Below the pieces are notes generated by a model. It did not search any database. It was not told where the DNA came from and was given only the letters and a program-made list of their open reading frames with translations. The position numbers were made by a program, and so were the translations under genes. 53,417 bases of DNA from assembly GCA_030753265.1 (NCBI GenBank), contig JASMCQ010000113.1, positions 1 through 53,417 on the forward strand. The letters are read 5' to 3'. Below are positions 1-8,538 of this stretch, piece after piece (the first letter of the stretch is position 1; the number at the start of each line of letters is the position of its first letter). This stretch comes from Dehalococcoidia bacterium (lineage in GTDB: Bacteria > Chloroflexota > Dehalococcoidia > UBA3495).

Positions 1-1
1 T

Positions 2-739
2 GAGATCGGGATCGACCTGATCGGGAAAGACATGATCAAGGAGCCCATTCCCATCCAGCCCGGGATGCACTACATAATGGGCGGCATCAAGACCGATGTC
101 GACGGCCAGACCAACATACCCGGAGTGTACGCGGCCGGCGAGTGCGCCTGCGTCAGCGTCCACGGCGGCAACCGATTGGGGGCCAACTCTTTACTGGACA
201 CTATCGTGTTCGGCGAACGCTCCGGCACCCACGCCGCCGCGGCTACCAAGGACATGGAGTACGTCAATTTCGACGTGGACGCGGTGGTGAAACGGGAGCA
301 AGAACGTCTCCAGAGCATGCTGGACCGGCCTCAAAACGGCGACCGGGTAGCCTCGGTTCGGCTGGGCCTCGGGCAATCGATGAACAAGAACTTGGCGGTT
401 TACCGGGACCAGGCCGGTATGGAGGAGACCCTGCGGGACTTGGTGGGGCTCAGGGAGCGCTACGTCACCGTGCCGGTGGACAACAAAGGCCGCGTTTTCA
501 ACACCGATCTGGTGTTCGCTCTTGAGTTGGGCTTCTTGTTGGATTGCGGCGAGGCCCTCGCGCTCAGCGCCCTGGACCGGAAGGACAGCCGGGGCGCCCA
601 GTCTCGCACCGACTACCCCGACCGGGACGACGAGAACTGGATGAAGCACATTGTGGTGACCAAGAGCGAGGGAGGACCGGAGATCTCCTATCTGCCGGTA
701 TCCATCACCCAATGGACACCCGAAGAGAGGAAGTACTAA
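2..739 (+). CDS. sdhA: Succinate dehydrogenase/fumarate reductase flavoprotein subunit, C-terminal part (5' end outside window)
   Basis: This is the C-terminal ~245 residues of SdhA, open from the window edge in the frame starting at base 2. The visible part contains the capping and FAD-binding tail: a GGI-x-TD-x-x-G segment, [20 protein letters not shown] (flavin-binding and substrate-side Arg/Gly region), then [10 protein letters not shown]. The helical C-terminal domain follows, with the usual acidic/Arg-rich end and the [14 protein letters not shown] motif of SdhA. In this family the subunit oxidises succinate at covalently bound FAD. It lies 3 nt upstream of sdhB, so it is translated as part of an sdhA-sdhB-CCG-subunit operon. 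The family assignment is secure; whether the complex runs as succinate dehydrogenase or fumarate reductase cannot be told from sequence alone, but the neighbouring mdh and icd favour an oxidative TCA role. Confidence 0.95.
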   Translation, partial: EIGIDLIGKDMIKEPIPIQPGMHYIMGGIKTDVDGQTNIPGVYAAGECACVSVHGGNRLGANSLLDTIVFGERSGTHAAAATKDMEYVNFDVDAVVKREQERLQSMLDRPQNGDRVASVRLGLGQSMNKNLAVYRDQAGMEETLRDLVGLRERYVTVPVDNKGRVFNTDLVFALELGFLLDCGEALALSALDRKDSRGAQSRTDYPDRDDENWMKHIVVTKSEGGPEISYLPVSITQWTPEERKY

Positions 740-742
740 CCC

Positions 743-1714
743 ATGGACGTCACAATCAAGGTACGACGCTACGACCCTGAAGCCGAAAACCCGGAAGCCT
801 ACTGGCAAGAGTTCACCGTAGCCGCCGAGGATAAGTCCACGGTCCTGGACGCCTTGATCAAGATTCGGGAGGACATGGACGGCACGTTGAGCCTTCGTTG
901 CTCCTGCCGAAGCTCCATCTGCGGCTCCTGCGCCGTGCGGGTCAACGGCCAGGCCCGCCTGGCCTGCAAGACCCAAGTTAGCGAGGTCTCCGGCCCGGAC
1001 AACGCCATCGTCGTGGAGCCGGCGGGGAACATGGGGACCATCAAAGACCTGGTGGTTGACTTTGGGACATTCTGGGACAAGATCGTTGCCATCGAGCCCT
1101 ATCTCCAGCCCCAGGGCCCCGAACCGGAAGGCGAGTACCTTGCCTCAAATGAGTCCATGCTGCACCTCTCCGCGGTAACCGCCTGCATCATGTGCGGCTG
1201 CTGCGTTTCCGATTGCACGGTTCTTGAGGTCGACCCCACGTTCCTGGGCCCGGCGGCACTGGCCAAGGCCTACCGGTTCACCGCCGACCCCAGGGATGGC
1301 GACGCCGGCGGGGTTTCCAAGGAACGCCTGGAAAAGCTGGGCCAGGTCACCGGCATGTGGGACTGCACCCGTTGCGCCGAGTGCGTCGAGGTGTGCCCGA
1401 AGGGAATCGCCCCCATGGAGCGCATCATGGCCCTTCGGGAGCAGGCGATGGCCGCCGGCTTCAACAATTGCAACGGCGCCCGTCACGCCGAGGTATTCGT
1501 GGACTTGGTGGCCCATAGCGGCCGGCTGGACGAACTCCGACTGCCGGTCAAGACGGTGGGAATCACCAACATTCCAGCGTTGATGGGCTTCCTCCCGGTT
1601 GGGATCCGGGCTTTCACCCACGGGAAGATGCCGCCCATTATCCACAAGAAGATCGAAGGCGCCCACAACGTCCAAAAGCTCGTAGAGAAACTGGAAAAGC
1701 CCGAGAAGGTATAA
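743..1714 (+). CDS. sdhB: Succinate dehydrogenase iron-sulfur subunit, variant with an extra cysteine at the S3 cluster
   Basis: This 323-residue protein carries electrons from the SdhA flavin through three Fe-S clusters. The N-terminal ferredoxin domain has the [2Fe-2S] ligands C55, C60, C63 and C75. The C-terminal domain has C148-x2-C151-x2-C154-x3-C158 and then C208-x2-C211-x2-C214-x3-C218-P. Ordinary SdhB has a non-cysteine residue at the place of C211 and so holds a [3Fe-4S] cluster. The additional C211 is what is known in archaeal class-E enzymes, where S3 is a [4Fe-4S] cluster. The ATG follows the sdhA stop by 3 nt. It is longer than E. coli SdhB (238 aa), with a C-terminal extension after residue ~230. 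Partner: the CCG-domain protein downstream, rather than membrane anchors of the SdhC/SdhD kind. Confidence 0.95.
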   Translation: MDVTIKVRRYDPEAENPEAYWQEFTVAAEDKSTVLDALIKIREDMDGTLSLRCSCRSSICGSCAVRVNGQARLACKTQVSEVSGPDNAIVVEPAGNMGTIKDLVVDFGTFWDKIVAIEPYLQPQGPEPEGEYLASNESMLHLSAVTACIMCGCCVSDCTVLEVDPTFLGPAALAKAYRFTADPRDGDAGGVSKERLEKLGQVTGMWDCTRCAECVEVCPKGIAPMERIMALREQAMAAGFNNCNGARHAEVFVDLVAHSGRLDELRLPVKTVGITNIPALMGFLPVGIRAFTHGKMPPIIHKKIEGAHNVQKLVEKLEKPEKV

Positions 1715-1776
1715 CCGGAGGTAAACTCCGGTTATACAAACCATCTGATGCACTGAACCCTTCCCACGCTCCCGGT

Positions 1777-1797
1777 CCTTCTCCCTGAGGGAGAAGG
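1777..1797. repeat. Short palindrome of a dispersed intergenic repeat
   Basis: A perfect 9-bp stem (CCTTCTCCC / GGGAGAAGG) with a TGA loop lies between sdhB and the CCG subunit, followed by 'aaaggccggggtggggcc'. A related element stands at 4290-4345. It could attenuate transcription between the two genes, but it has no T-tract and resembles a dispersed repeat more than a terminator. Confidence 0.5.
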
Positions 1798-1854
1798 GTG
1801 GCCAAAGGCCGGGGTGGGGCCAAATAGGCTAATTAACGGACCCGGAGGCCCAAG

Positions 1855-2739
1855 TTGAAGTACGCTTACTTCCCAGGTTGTGTAGCCCAAGGCGGTTGCC
1901 CGGAACTGAACATGGCCACCAAGCTGATCTGCCAAAAGCTCGGCATCGAGATTCAGGTGATGCCCGGCGCTTCGTGCACCGGAGCCGGCGTCCTGCAGGA
2001 AAAGAACGAGGTCCTGGGCGACTCTCTCAACGCTAGGACCTTCGCCATGGCGGAGAACCTGGGCCTGCCCATCATGACCATCTGCAGCACCTGCCAGGGG
2101 GTGATGAGCCAGGCCAACCGGCGCATGAAAGCGAGCCCGGAGTATCTGGCTCGAATCAACTCGTACCTGGCTGAAGAGGGCCTGGAATACAAGGGGACCG
2201 CCGAGCCCAAGCACCTGCTCTGGATACTTATCGAGGACTACGGTCTAGACAAGCTGGTGCAGCAGATAACCCGGCCCCTGGGAGGGGTGAGGGTTGCACC
2301 TTTCTACGGTTGTTACCTGGTGCGTCCCGCCGATGCGCTGGACATGGAAGAGCACCCGGAGCGGCAGACCGCCCTGGAAACGCTGATCGAGACGGTGGGA
2401 GCCACGGTGGTGGACTACGCCGGCAAGACCCGTTGTTGCGGTTTCCCCATCCTAACCATCAACGAGAAGAACTCCCTGGCGATGGTGGCCAAGCATACCG
2501 CCGACGTCAAGGACCTGGGTGCAGACGCGATGGTGACACCATGCCCCCTATGCCATCTGAACCTGGACGGCTTCCAACCGAAGGCCGCCGCTCAGGCCCA
2601 ACGGAAGATCGACATACCCATCCTGCACCTGTCCCAGGTGATCGGGCTTGCCATGGGCATCAGTTCCAGTGACCTGGGCCTGCGGAAGCACATAATGACC
2701 GCCAAGCCCCTCATCACGAAGCTGGCGGTGGCGAAGTAG
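1855..2739 (+). CDS. CCG-domain (HdrB-like) subunit of succinate dehydrogenase, type E
   Basis: This 294-residue protein has two cysteine-rich CCG domains, as in heterodisulfide reductase subunit B and the SdhE subunit of class-E succinate dehydrogenases. Domain 1 has YFPGC (C9), an ASCTGAG segment where CCG would be expected, and CSTC. Domain 2 has FYGC, the complete RCCG motif, and PCPLC. In class-E enzymes this subunit replaces the haem-bearing membrane anchors and passes electrons on to a quinone or another acceptor. No transmembrane segments are visible. It starts with TTG at 1855 behind GGAGG at 1844-1848; no better ATG exists upstream. The 140-nt gap after sdhB contains a palindromic repeat, but gene order supports one operon. 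The single cysteine of the first CCG motif is unusual and may mean that only domain 2 holds a cluster. Confidence 0.88.
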   Translation: MKYAYFPGCVAQGGCPELNMATKLICQKLGIEIQVMPGASCTGAGVLQEKNEVLGDSLNARTFAMAENLGLPIMTICSTCQGVMSQANRRMKASPEYLARINSYLAEEGLEYKGTAEPKHLLWILIEDYGLDKLVQQITRPLGGVRVAPFYGCYLVRPADALDMEEHPERQTALETLIETVGATVVDYAGKTRCCGFPILTINEKNSLAMVAKHTADVKDLGADAMVTPCPLCHLNLDGFQPKAAAQAQRKIDIPILHLSQVIGLAMGISSSDLGLRKHIMTAKPLITKLAVAK

Positions 2740-2744
2740 CGGCG

Positions 2745-2866
2745 CTCAGTCAACCAAACACCGTTGATTGTCATTCTGAGCGAAGCGAAGAATCTCGTTG
2801 TTACGCTGAGGTTCTTCGTCGCTTCGCTCCTCAGAATGACATCCGGTCAAAATCAAGTTGACTGAG
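2745..2866. repeat. 122-bp palindromic element with 10-bp perfect terminal inverted repeats
   Basis: CTCAGTCAAC at 2745-2754 is mirrored by GTTGACTGAG at 2857-2866. Inside, GTCATTCTGAG...AGAATCTC (2770-2797) pairs imperfectly with the complementary arm ending at 2840. It lies between convergent genes (CCG subunit and aminotransferase), so it may also serve as a bidirectional terminator. Partial relatives occur at 10896-10970 and 23566-23602. Confidence 0.7.
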
Positions 2867-2869
2867 TAA

Positions 2870-4162
2870 CTAGTCCTGTAGCGTCGAGATTACTTCCCGG
2901 AAAGCCGCAATGGTCTTGTCGACATCTTCGCCGGTGTGGACCGCGGAGGGGTAGAACTTCGGGGCGCCCTTCAGAATCCCCTGTTCCAACAGCCCGGCGT
3001 TGAACCGGTTGAACATCCCGGCATCTCCCGCGAGCCCGTCCCGGTAGTTGAAGACCGGCTGCCCGGTGAAGTACACGTCAAAGACGGAATCCTCACCGCA
3101 GACCTGGACGCCAATCCCGTTCTCGGCGCAGATATCCACCAGGGCCCGGCGCAACTGGGCGCCGGCGGCGCGCAACCCTTCATAGGCGCCTGGTTTACGC
3201 AATTCAGCGAGGGTGGCCAGCCCGGCGGCGCAAGCAATGGGATTGCCGTTGAGGGTGCCAATCTGGTTGACATAACTATCGGCAGCGGCGATGCTCCGGT
3301 GATAGACGGACAGAATGTCGCCCCGGCCCAGCACCGCCGCCAGGGGGTAGCCTCCGCCCATTATCTTGCCCATGCAGCACAAGTCTGGAATTACCCCATA
3401 GTGTTCCTGGGCGCCGCCGTAAGCCAGGCGGAGGCCGGTCACCACCTCGTCGAAAATCAGCGGGATATCGTGCTGGGCCGTGACCTGGCGCAACCCTTGA
3501 AGGAACCCCGGCTGGGGCGCCAGCATCCGCTGTAAAGGTTCCACGATAACCGCGGCCAACTCGTCGTGATGGGCCTCGATGATGGCCGATGTGGTGTCCA
3601 GGTCATTAAAAGGGGCGATTAGCATCAACTCTTGGACGGCCTTGGGGATGCCGCCGCTACTGGGCGATGCCTGGGGAAATTCTTCCCCGGCCGACGGGGT
3701 GACGCTCATCATGGCGTAGTCGCTGGTGCCGTGGAAGCCACCCTCGAACTTCAGCACCTTTTCCCGTTTCCGGTAGGACCGGGCCGCCCGCATGGCCTGG
3801 AAGCAGGCGTCGGTGCCGCTGGTGGTGAACCGGATCTGCTCGGCGCAGGGGACGGCTTCAACCAGCTCCTCGGCCAGCAGCACCGCTCGCTCGTTGGTGG
3901 TGAAGAAGGTGCTCCCCTGCTCCACCGCTTTCATCACCGCTTCGACCACGGCGGGATGAGCGTGGCCCAGGATCATGGGGCCCGAGCCCATTAACCAATC
4001 GACGTACTCGTTGCCGCTGACATCCCAGATACGGGAGCCCCGTCCTTCCTTGACCAGGAAGTCGAGGTCGCCCTGGAGCGAGAGGTTGCCGAGATTGCCT
4101 CCGGGCAGATACCGGGCCGCCTTTGCCAGTAGCGCCCGTTCCAGCGATGTCCGCTTGAGCAT
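2870..4162 (-). CDS. Class III PLP-dependent aminotransferase, glutamate-1-semialdehyde aminomutase-like
   Basis: This 430-residue protein belongs to the class III (omega) aminotransferases. Visible landmarks are the glycine loop FTTSGTDACFQAMR that binds the PLP phosphate, FEGGFHGTSD, IFDEVVTGLRL with the PLP-ring Asp, and the Schiff-base lysine in CMGKIMGGGYP. TLNGNP further on closes the active site. The spacing resembles HemL, which moves the amino group of glutamate-1-semialdehyde to make 5-aminolevulinate, but no other haem gene is near. Many HemL-like proteins in environmental bacteria act on other amino substrates, so I do not assign the gene to haem synthesis. The ATG at 4162 gives the expected N-terminus. 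It reads towards the sdh genes and is separated from mdh by about 240 nt of repeat-containing DNA. Confidence 0.8.
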   Translation of the reverse strand: MLKRTSLERALLAKAARYLPGGNLGNLSLQGDLDFLVKEGRGSRIWDVSGNEYVDWLMGSGPMILGHAHPAVVEAVMKAVEQGSTFFTTNERAVLLAEELVEAVPCAEQIRFTTSGTDACFQAMRAARSYRKREKVLKFEGGFHGTSDYAMMSVTPSAGEEFPQASPSSGGIPKAVQELMLIAPFNDLDTTSAIIEAHHDELAAVIVEPLQRMLAPQPGFLQGLRQVTAQHDIPLIFDEVVTGLRLAYGGAQEHYGVIPDLCCMGKIMGGGYPLAAVLGRGDILSVYHRSIAAADSYVNQIGTLNGNPIACAAGLATLAELRKPGAYEGLRAAGAQLRRALVDICAENGIGVQVCGEDSVFDVYFTGQPVFNYRDGLAGDAGMFNRFNAGLLEQGILKGAPKFYPSAVHTGEDVDKTIAAFREVISTLQD

Positions 4163-4282
4163 TTGCTCGACTCCCTTCTTCTTGTTAAGGAATCCCTGCC
4201 ACTGACGCGGGCGGCTTCAAGAACCTATCTGATACTCGGGCCGGACCAGCATACCGAGAAGCAAGAAACGATGTTGCGATGC

Positions 4283-4370
4283 TGCCCCACTCTAACTCTC
4301 CCCTTCACCAACGGGGAGGGGACCAGTTGCTTCCTCTTACGAAGGGGAAGGCCAAGACGGGGGCGCCGGG
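4283..4370. repeat. Dispersed repeat with short inverted arms
   Basis: CTCCCC-TTCACCAAC-GGGGAG and following 'gaaggggaaggcc' sequences resemble the intergenic repeat near 1777. It fills the mdh-aminotransferase gap on the 3' side of mdh and may help end mdh transcription. Confidence 0.4.
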
Positions 4371-4399
4371 CGGTCCGTCGACACCAAGTTGACGCTGGA

Positions 4400-5344
4400 C
4401 TACCCTGCCTCGGCCCTGGCCTTTCGCATCACGTCGACCAACTCCTGAACGCTGGCCGCGGAGCTTTGCAGCGCGGTCTTTTCCGCATCGGTGAGGCCGA
4501 CCTCGATGACTTTTTCCATGCCTCCGGCTCCCAGCTTCACCGGGACGCCCACGCAGAGGCCATTGATTCCGTACTCCCCTTCCAGGTAGGCGCAGCAGGG
4601 AAGGATGCGCTTCTTGTCTAACAGCACAGCCTCAACCATCTGAGTGATAGCCGCGGAGGGAGCGTAGTAGGCGCTTCCGGCCTTGAGCAGGGCAACGATC
4701 TCACCGCCGCCGCCTCGGGTGCGCTTCACCAACTGGTCGATTGTCTCCTGGGACATCAACTCGCTGATGGGGATGCCGCCCGCCGAAGTGTACCGGACCA
4801 GGGGCACCATGTCGTCCCCGTGGCCGCCCAACACCAGGGCCTGCACGTCCTCCACGGAAACGTCCAGCTCCTGGGCGATGAAGGTGCGGAAACGGGCCGT
4901 GTCCAGTATCCCGGCCATCCCGAACACCCGGTTGCGGGGAAACCCGCTGGCCTCGAACACGTTCTGCACCATGGCATCCAGGGGGTTGGTCACCGCGATG
5001 ATGATGCAGTTGGGCGAGTATTTGACCACATCTGCCGTGACCGACGCCGTAATCTTCATGTTGGTCAGGAGCAGGTCATCCCGGTTCATGCCGGGCTTGC
5101 GGGCGATACCGGCGGTGATGACGACCACATCGGAGTCGGCAGACTCAGCGTAGCCATTGCTGCCGGTGATGCTGGCGTCGGTGCCCAGCACCGGCCCGGA
5201 CTCCAACATGTCCAACGCTTTGCCCTGGGGAAGGTCCTCGACGACGTCAACCAGCAGCACGTCTGCGATTCCCAACTGATGAATCCTCTGGGCGGCCGTG
5301 GCGCCCACGTTGCCAGCCCCGATTACCGTTACCTTACTGCGCAT
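4400..5344 (-). CDS. mdh: Malate dehydrogenase (LDH-like type)
   Basis: This 314-residue NAD-dependent malate dehydrogenase interconverts malate and oxaloacetate in the TCA cycle. The N-terminal Rossmann fold shows [12 protein letters not shown], and the acid [10 protein letters not shown] segment ends the second strand and favours NAD. The substrate-binding arginines are in [16 protein letters not shown] and [10 protein letters not shown] follow, and the catalytic histidine is in GGHGDDMVP. These are the signatures of the lactate-dehydrogenase-like MDH group found in Chloroflexi and many other bacteria, as distinct from the E. coli type. The ATG at 5344 is preceded by GGAGG at a somewhat long spacing of about 12 nt. 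It is transcribed away from icd. Confidence 0.93.
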   Translation of the reverse strand: MRSKVTVIGAGNVGATAAQRIHQLGIADVLLVDVVEDLPQGKALDMLESGPVLGTDASITGSNGYAESADSDVVVITAGIARKPGMNRDDLLLTNMKITASVTADVVKYSPNCIIIAVTNPLDAMVQNVFEASGFPRNRVFGMAGILDTARFRTFIAQELDVSVEDVQALVLGGHGDDMVPLVRYTSAGGIPISELMSQETIDQLVKRTRGGGGEIVALLKAGSAYYAPSAAITQMVEAVLLDKKRILPCCAYLEGEYGINGLCVGVPVKLGAGGMEKVIEVGLTDAEKTALQSSAASVQELVDVMRKARAEAG

Positions 5345-6134
5345 ATGCCGATCATTCCTCCGTATTGTTTAGCGTTCAGCTATCAGCACCCAGCTGTCAG
5401 CGTCGTGAAATAGGCCAATATGTCACAGACCGAGCCACATGACCACAGTACCCGATCCACGAGTCATACGCGGCCCTTACCCTCAAGTCGAAGGCTGGAA
5501 CTGAAAGCTGATGGCGTGCCGCTGACGAGCCTCGCCTTATGAGGCGTGGACGAATATCTCCCACTTGATTCCACGTTGGAGTCTTCCACCGTTTCCATCA
5601 AGTATTTGCCGAACTCGGCGCCGGTGTCGCGGCCGTTAAATGCGACTTCGGGCCGCCATTCGCAAGACTGCTGTAACACCGTCGGGCTGCCTCCGGCGTC
5701 TTTCCCGACTTGCACGGCAGGCATGGTGCGGCTCGTATTGCCAGAGGAATTGACGTTGCCAGATGGAGCCGCCAGGTCGATTTGGAGCCGGGATTATTAT
5801 ACATCCCCTGCCCTCCGGGCGGTAGCCCCGGTGCTCGTCCGGCGCACACGAGACACCCCGGCCGTTGATGATCGAGGTCTAGTGACCCGCCCCTGAAGCC
5901 ACATTGGCAGACCGCCTGATTCTTGCCCTTGTGGGCCTGACATAACAAGTGGTACAAAGACCGAGGGCCGGTCGCAGCAATAGTCAGAATTCACGGTCAG
6001 GATTAGGTGCGGGACTAGGCAATGTCAATTTAGCTGGCTTATAATCGGCATTGATTCATGTGGCCGGGACTATCGTTAATCCTCCCTTTGCAACTCGTAG
6101 CAGCCCGTGAAACTTATTTGTTAAGGAGAAGAAT
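5345..6134. other. Intergenic region between divergent mdh and icd (790 bp)
   Basis: No convincing gene is visible in 790 bases. Short open frames exist on both strands (for example 5598-5957 minus), but none has a recognisable domain, a good ribosome site or the codon use of neighbouring genes. The right end carries TATAAT at 6040-6045, about 90 nt before icd, without a clear -35 box; this is a possible icd promoter. The remainder may be decayed DNA. Confidence 0.5.
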
Positions 6135-8363
6135 ATGCCAGAAGCGTCCCAGATTATTTATACCAAGATTGATGAGGCTCCGGCCCTGGCCACACACTCG
6201 TTGCTGCCAATTCTCCGGGCCTTTACCAAGGGATCCGGCATTGAACTGGCGGCCTGGGATATCTCTTTGACTGGCCGCATTATCGCCAATTTCCCAGACA
6301 AGCTGACAGATGAGCAAGAAGTCCCCGACTATCTGACCATGTCCGGTGAGTTGTGCGAGGACCCGGCGGCGAACATTGTCAAGCTGCCCAATATCAGTGC
6401 CTCTATTCCCCAGCTAAAAGGCGCGATCAAAGAGTTGCAGGACAAGGGATATGATATTCCCGACTACCCCGATGTGCCTGCAACCGACCAAGAACGCGAA
6501 CTGCACGTGCGCTTTTCCAGGGTGTTGGGTAGTGCGGTCAACCCGGTTCTGCGAGAAGGGAACTCCGATCGCCGGTCGGCCACCTCGGTCAAAGAGCACG
6601 GGAAGCGCAATCCCCATCGGATGATGCGGGACTGGCCGGAAGTGTCCAAAACCCGCGTTGCCCACATGAGCAGTGGTGATTTCTACGGTAGTGAACAGGC
6701 CGTGACGGTCGCGGCAGCGGGATCGGCTGCTATCGAGTTTGTGGCCGGCGATGGTAGTGTGACCGTACTGAAAGCCGATATCCCCCTGTTAGCCGATGAA
6801 ATCATCGACTGTACCGCGATGAATGTGAAGGCGCTGCGCCAGTTTTACGCTGACCAGATGGAAAAGGCTAAAGCCGATGGCGTGTTGCTTTCTTTGCATC
6901 TGAAGTCGACCATGATGCGCGTCTCCGATCCGATTATTTTCGGCCATTGCGTGTCGGTTTACTACCAGGACGTGTTGGCCAAACACGCGGCTGTGCTGGG
7001 TGAACTCGGGGTGAACCCCGACAACGGAGTGGCTGAACTCTACACCAAAATTGAATCTCTGCCTGAAGCCAAACGAGCGGAAATCGAGGCAGATATACAG
7101 GCGGTCTACAGTGCCCGCCCGGAGCTGATGATGGTGAACTCCAATCGAGGTATCACCAATCTGCATGTGCCGAGTGATGTGATTATCGATGCTACCATGC
7201 CCGTGATTGTCCGCGATGGCGGCCGCACGTGGGGTCCCGACAACGAGTTGCACGACACGATCGCGATGATTCCTGATCGCTCTTATGCGACTCTATATCA
7301 GGCGATTATCGAAGATTGTCAGAATCATGGGGCTTTCGACCCGTCTACCATCGGCAGTGTCGCCAATGTGGGGCTGATGGCCCAGAAAGCCGAAGAGTAT
7401 GGGTCTCACGACAAGACCTTCAAAGCTCCCGGTAAAGGGGCGATTTGGGTCGTGGACACATCGGGCACAACTCTGATGGAACAGAGCGTCGAGGAAGGCG
7501 ATATCTTTCGGATGTGCCAGACCAAAGACGCGGCGATCCGGGACTGGGTCAAACTTGGGGTCAATCGGGCTAGAGCCACCGGCTCGCCGGCCATCGTTTG
7601 GTTGGACCCGAACCGGGCTCACGACGCTGAACTCATTAAGAAAGTGGACCAATATCTGCCTACCCACGACACCGCCGGGTTGGACATTCGCACCATGTCT
7701 CCTATCGACGCGATGAAGTCCACAATAGCACGCAGCCGGGCCGGCCAGGACACGATTTCCGTCACTGGCAACATCCTGCGTGATTATCTGACTGACCTCT
7801 TCCCCATCCTCGAATTAGGCACCAGCGCCAAGATGCTTTCTGTCGTCCCCCTGCTTCAGGGTGGTGGGATGTTTGAGACGGGCGCTGGCGGGTCGGCCCC
7901 CAGGCACGTACAGCAGTTCCTTGAGGAGGGTCATTTGCGGTGGGATTCTCTGGGTGAATTCTGTGCCCTCGTCGCATCCTTCGAGCATCTCGGCGAGGTC
8001 TTTAAGAACGACAAGGCGAAACTCATGGCTGAGACCCTGGACCAAGCGATCGGGCAGCATTTGGAAAACCGCCGGGCGCCATCGCGCCGGGTGAACGAAC
8101 TGGACACCCGAGGCAGTCATTTCTACCTCGCTCTGTACTGGGCGGAAGCGCTGGCCAAGCAGACCCAGGACCCAGAGCTGCAAGCTCGCTTTGTCGAGGT
8201 GGCCCAGCAGTTGGCCGCCAACGAAGACAAGATCGTGCAGGAGCTTAACGACGCTCAGGGACAGCCGGTGGATATCGGTGGTTATTACCATCCCAATGAT
8301 GAGCTGGCCGCCAAAGCCATGCGTCCCAGCGCCACTCTGAATGCGATCGTGGACGCGATCTAG
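6135..8363 (+). CDS. icd: NADP-dependent isocitrate dehydrogenase, monomeric type
   Basis: This 742-residue protein has the length (~740) and sequence of the monomeric 80-kDa isocitrate dehydrogenases (IDH-II), which oxidise isocitrate to 2-oxoglutarate with NADP+. Recognisable family stretches are the start ([20 protein letters not shown]), the serine/Arg region [20 protein letters not shown] around the isocitrate site, [20 protein letters not shown], and [19 protein letters not shown] near the C-terminus. AAGGAG at 6122-6127 fixes the ATG at 6135. Codon choice is visibly more AT-tolerant than in neighbouring genes (codons such as gat, att, ttg are frequent). Most relatives known to me are from Proteobacteria, so acquisition by transfer is plausible. 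With mdh and sdh it completes a local set of TCA enzymes. Confidence 0.95.
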   Translation: MPEASQIIYTKIDEAPALATHSLLPILRAFTKGSGIELAAWDISLTGRIIANFPDKLTDEQEVPDYLTMSGELCEDPAANIVKLPNISASIPQLKGAIKELQDKGYDIPDYPDVPATDQERELHVRFSRVLGSAVNPVLREGNSDRRSATSVKEHGKRNPHRMMRDWPEVSKTRVAHMSSGDFYGSEQAVTVAAAGSAAIEFVAGDGSVTVLKADIPLLADEIIDCTAMNVKALRQFYADQMEKAKADGVLLSLHLKSTMMRVSDPIIFGHCVSVYYQDVLAKHAAVLGELGVNPDNGVAELYTKIESLPEAKRAEIEADIQAVYSARPELMMVNSNRGITNLHVPSDVIIDATMPVIVRDGGRTWGPDNELHDTIAMIPDRSYATLYQAIIEDCQNHGAFDPSTIGSVANVGLMAQKAEEYGSHDKTFKAPGKGAIWVVDTSGTTLMEQSVEEGDIFRMCQTKDAAIRDWVKLGVNRARATGSPAIVWLDPNRAHDAELIKKVDQYLPTHDTAGLDIRTMSPIDAMKSTIARSRAGQDTISVTGNILRDYLTDLFPILELGTSAKMLSVVPLLQGGGMFETGAGGSAPRHVQQFLEEGHLRWDSLGEFCALVASFEHLGEVFKNDKAKLMAETLDQAIGQHLENRRAPSRRVNELDTRGSHFYLALYWAEALAKQTQDPELQARFVEVAQQLAANEDKIVQELNDAQGQPVDIGGYYHPNDELAAKAMRPSATLNAIVDAI

Positions 8364-8370
8364 TAACCTG

Positions 8371-8407
8371 CCGGCTGGCTGAGGCGCGGTCTTCAGCCAG
8401 CCGGTTT
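8371..8407 (+). terminator. Rho-independent terminator after icd
   Basis: A perfect 12-bp stem CCGGCTGGCTGA (8371-8382) / TCAGCCAGCCGG (8393-8404) with a 10-nt loop is followed by TTT, 8 nt after the icd stop. Confidence 0.7.
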
Positions 8408-8538
8408 ACCGGTGTCTGAGTGCTCAAGGGCTGAAAGCTGATTTCCCTTGCGAGAAGGGCTTCCCTGGTCAGTAGCCGAACCCGTGGGCGTGGTGGCGGA
8501 GCAGCGCCGGCCCCTTCTTCCTCCCGATTCCGCGGAGG

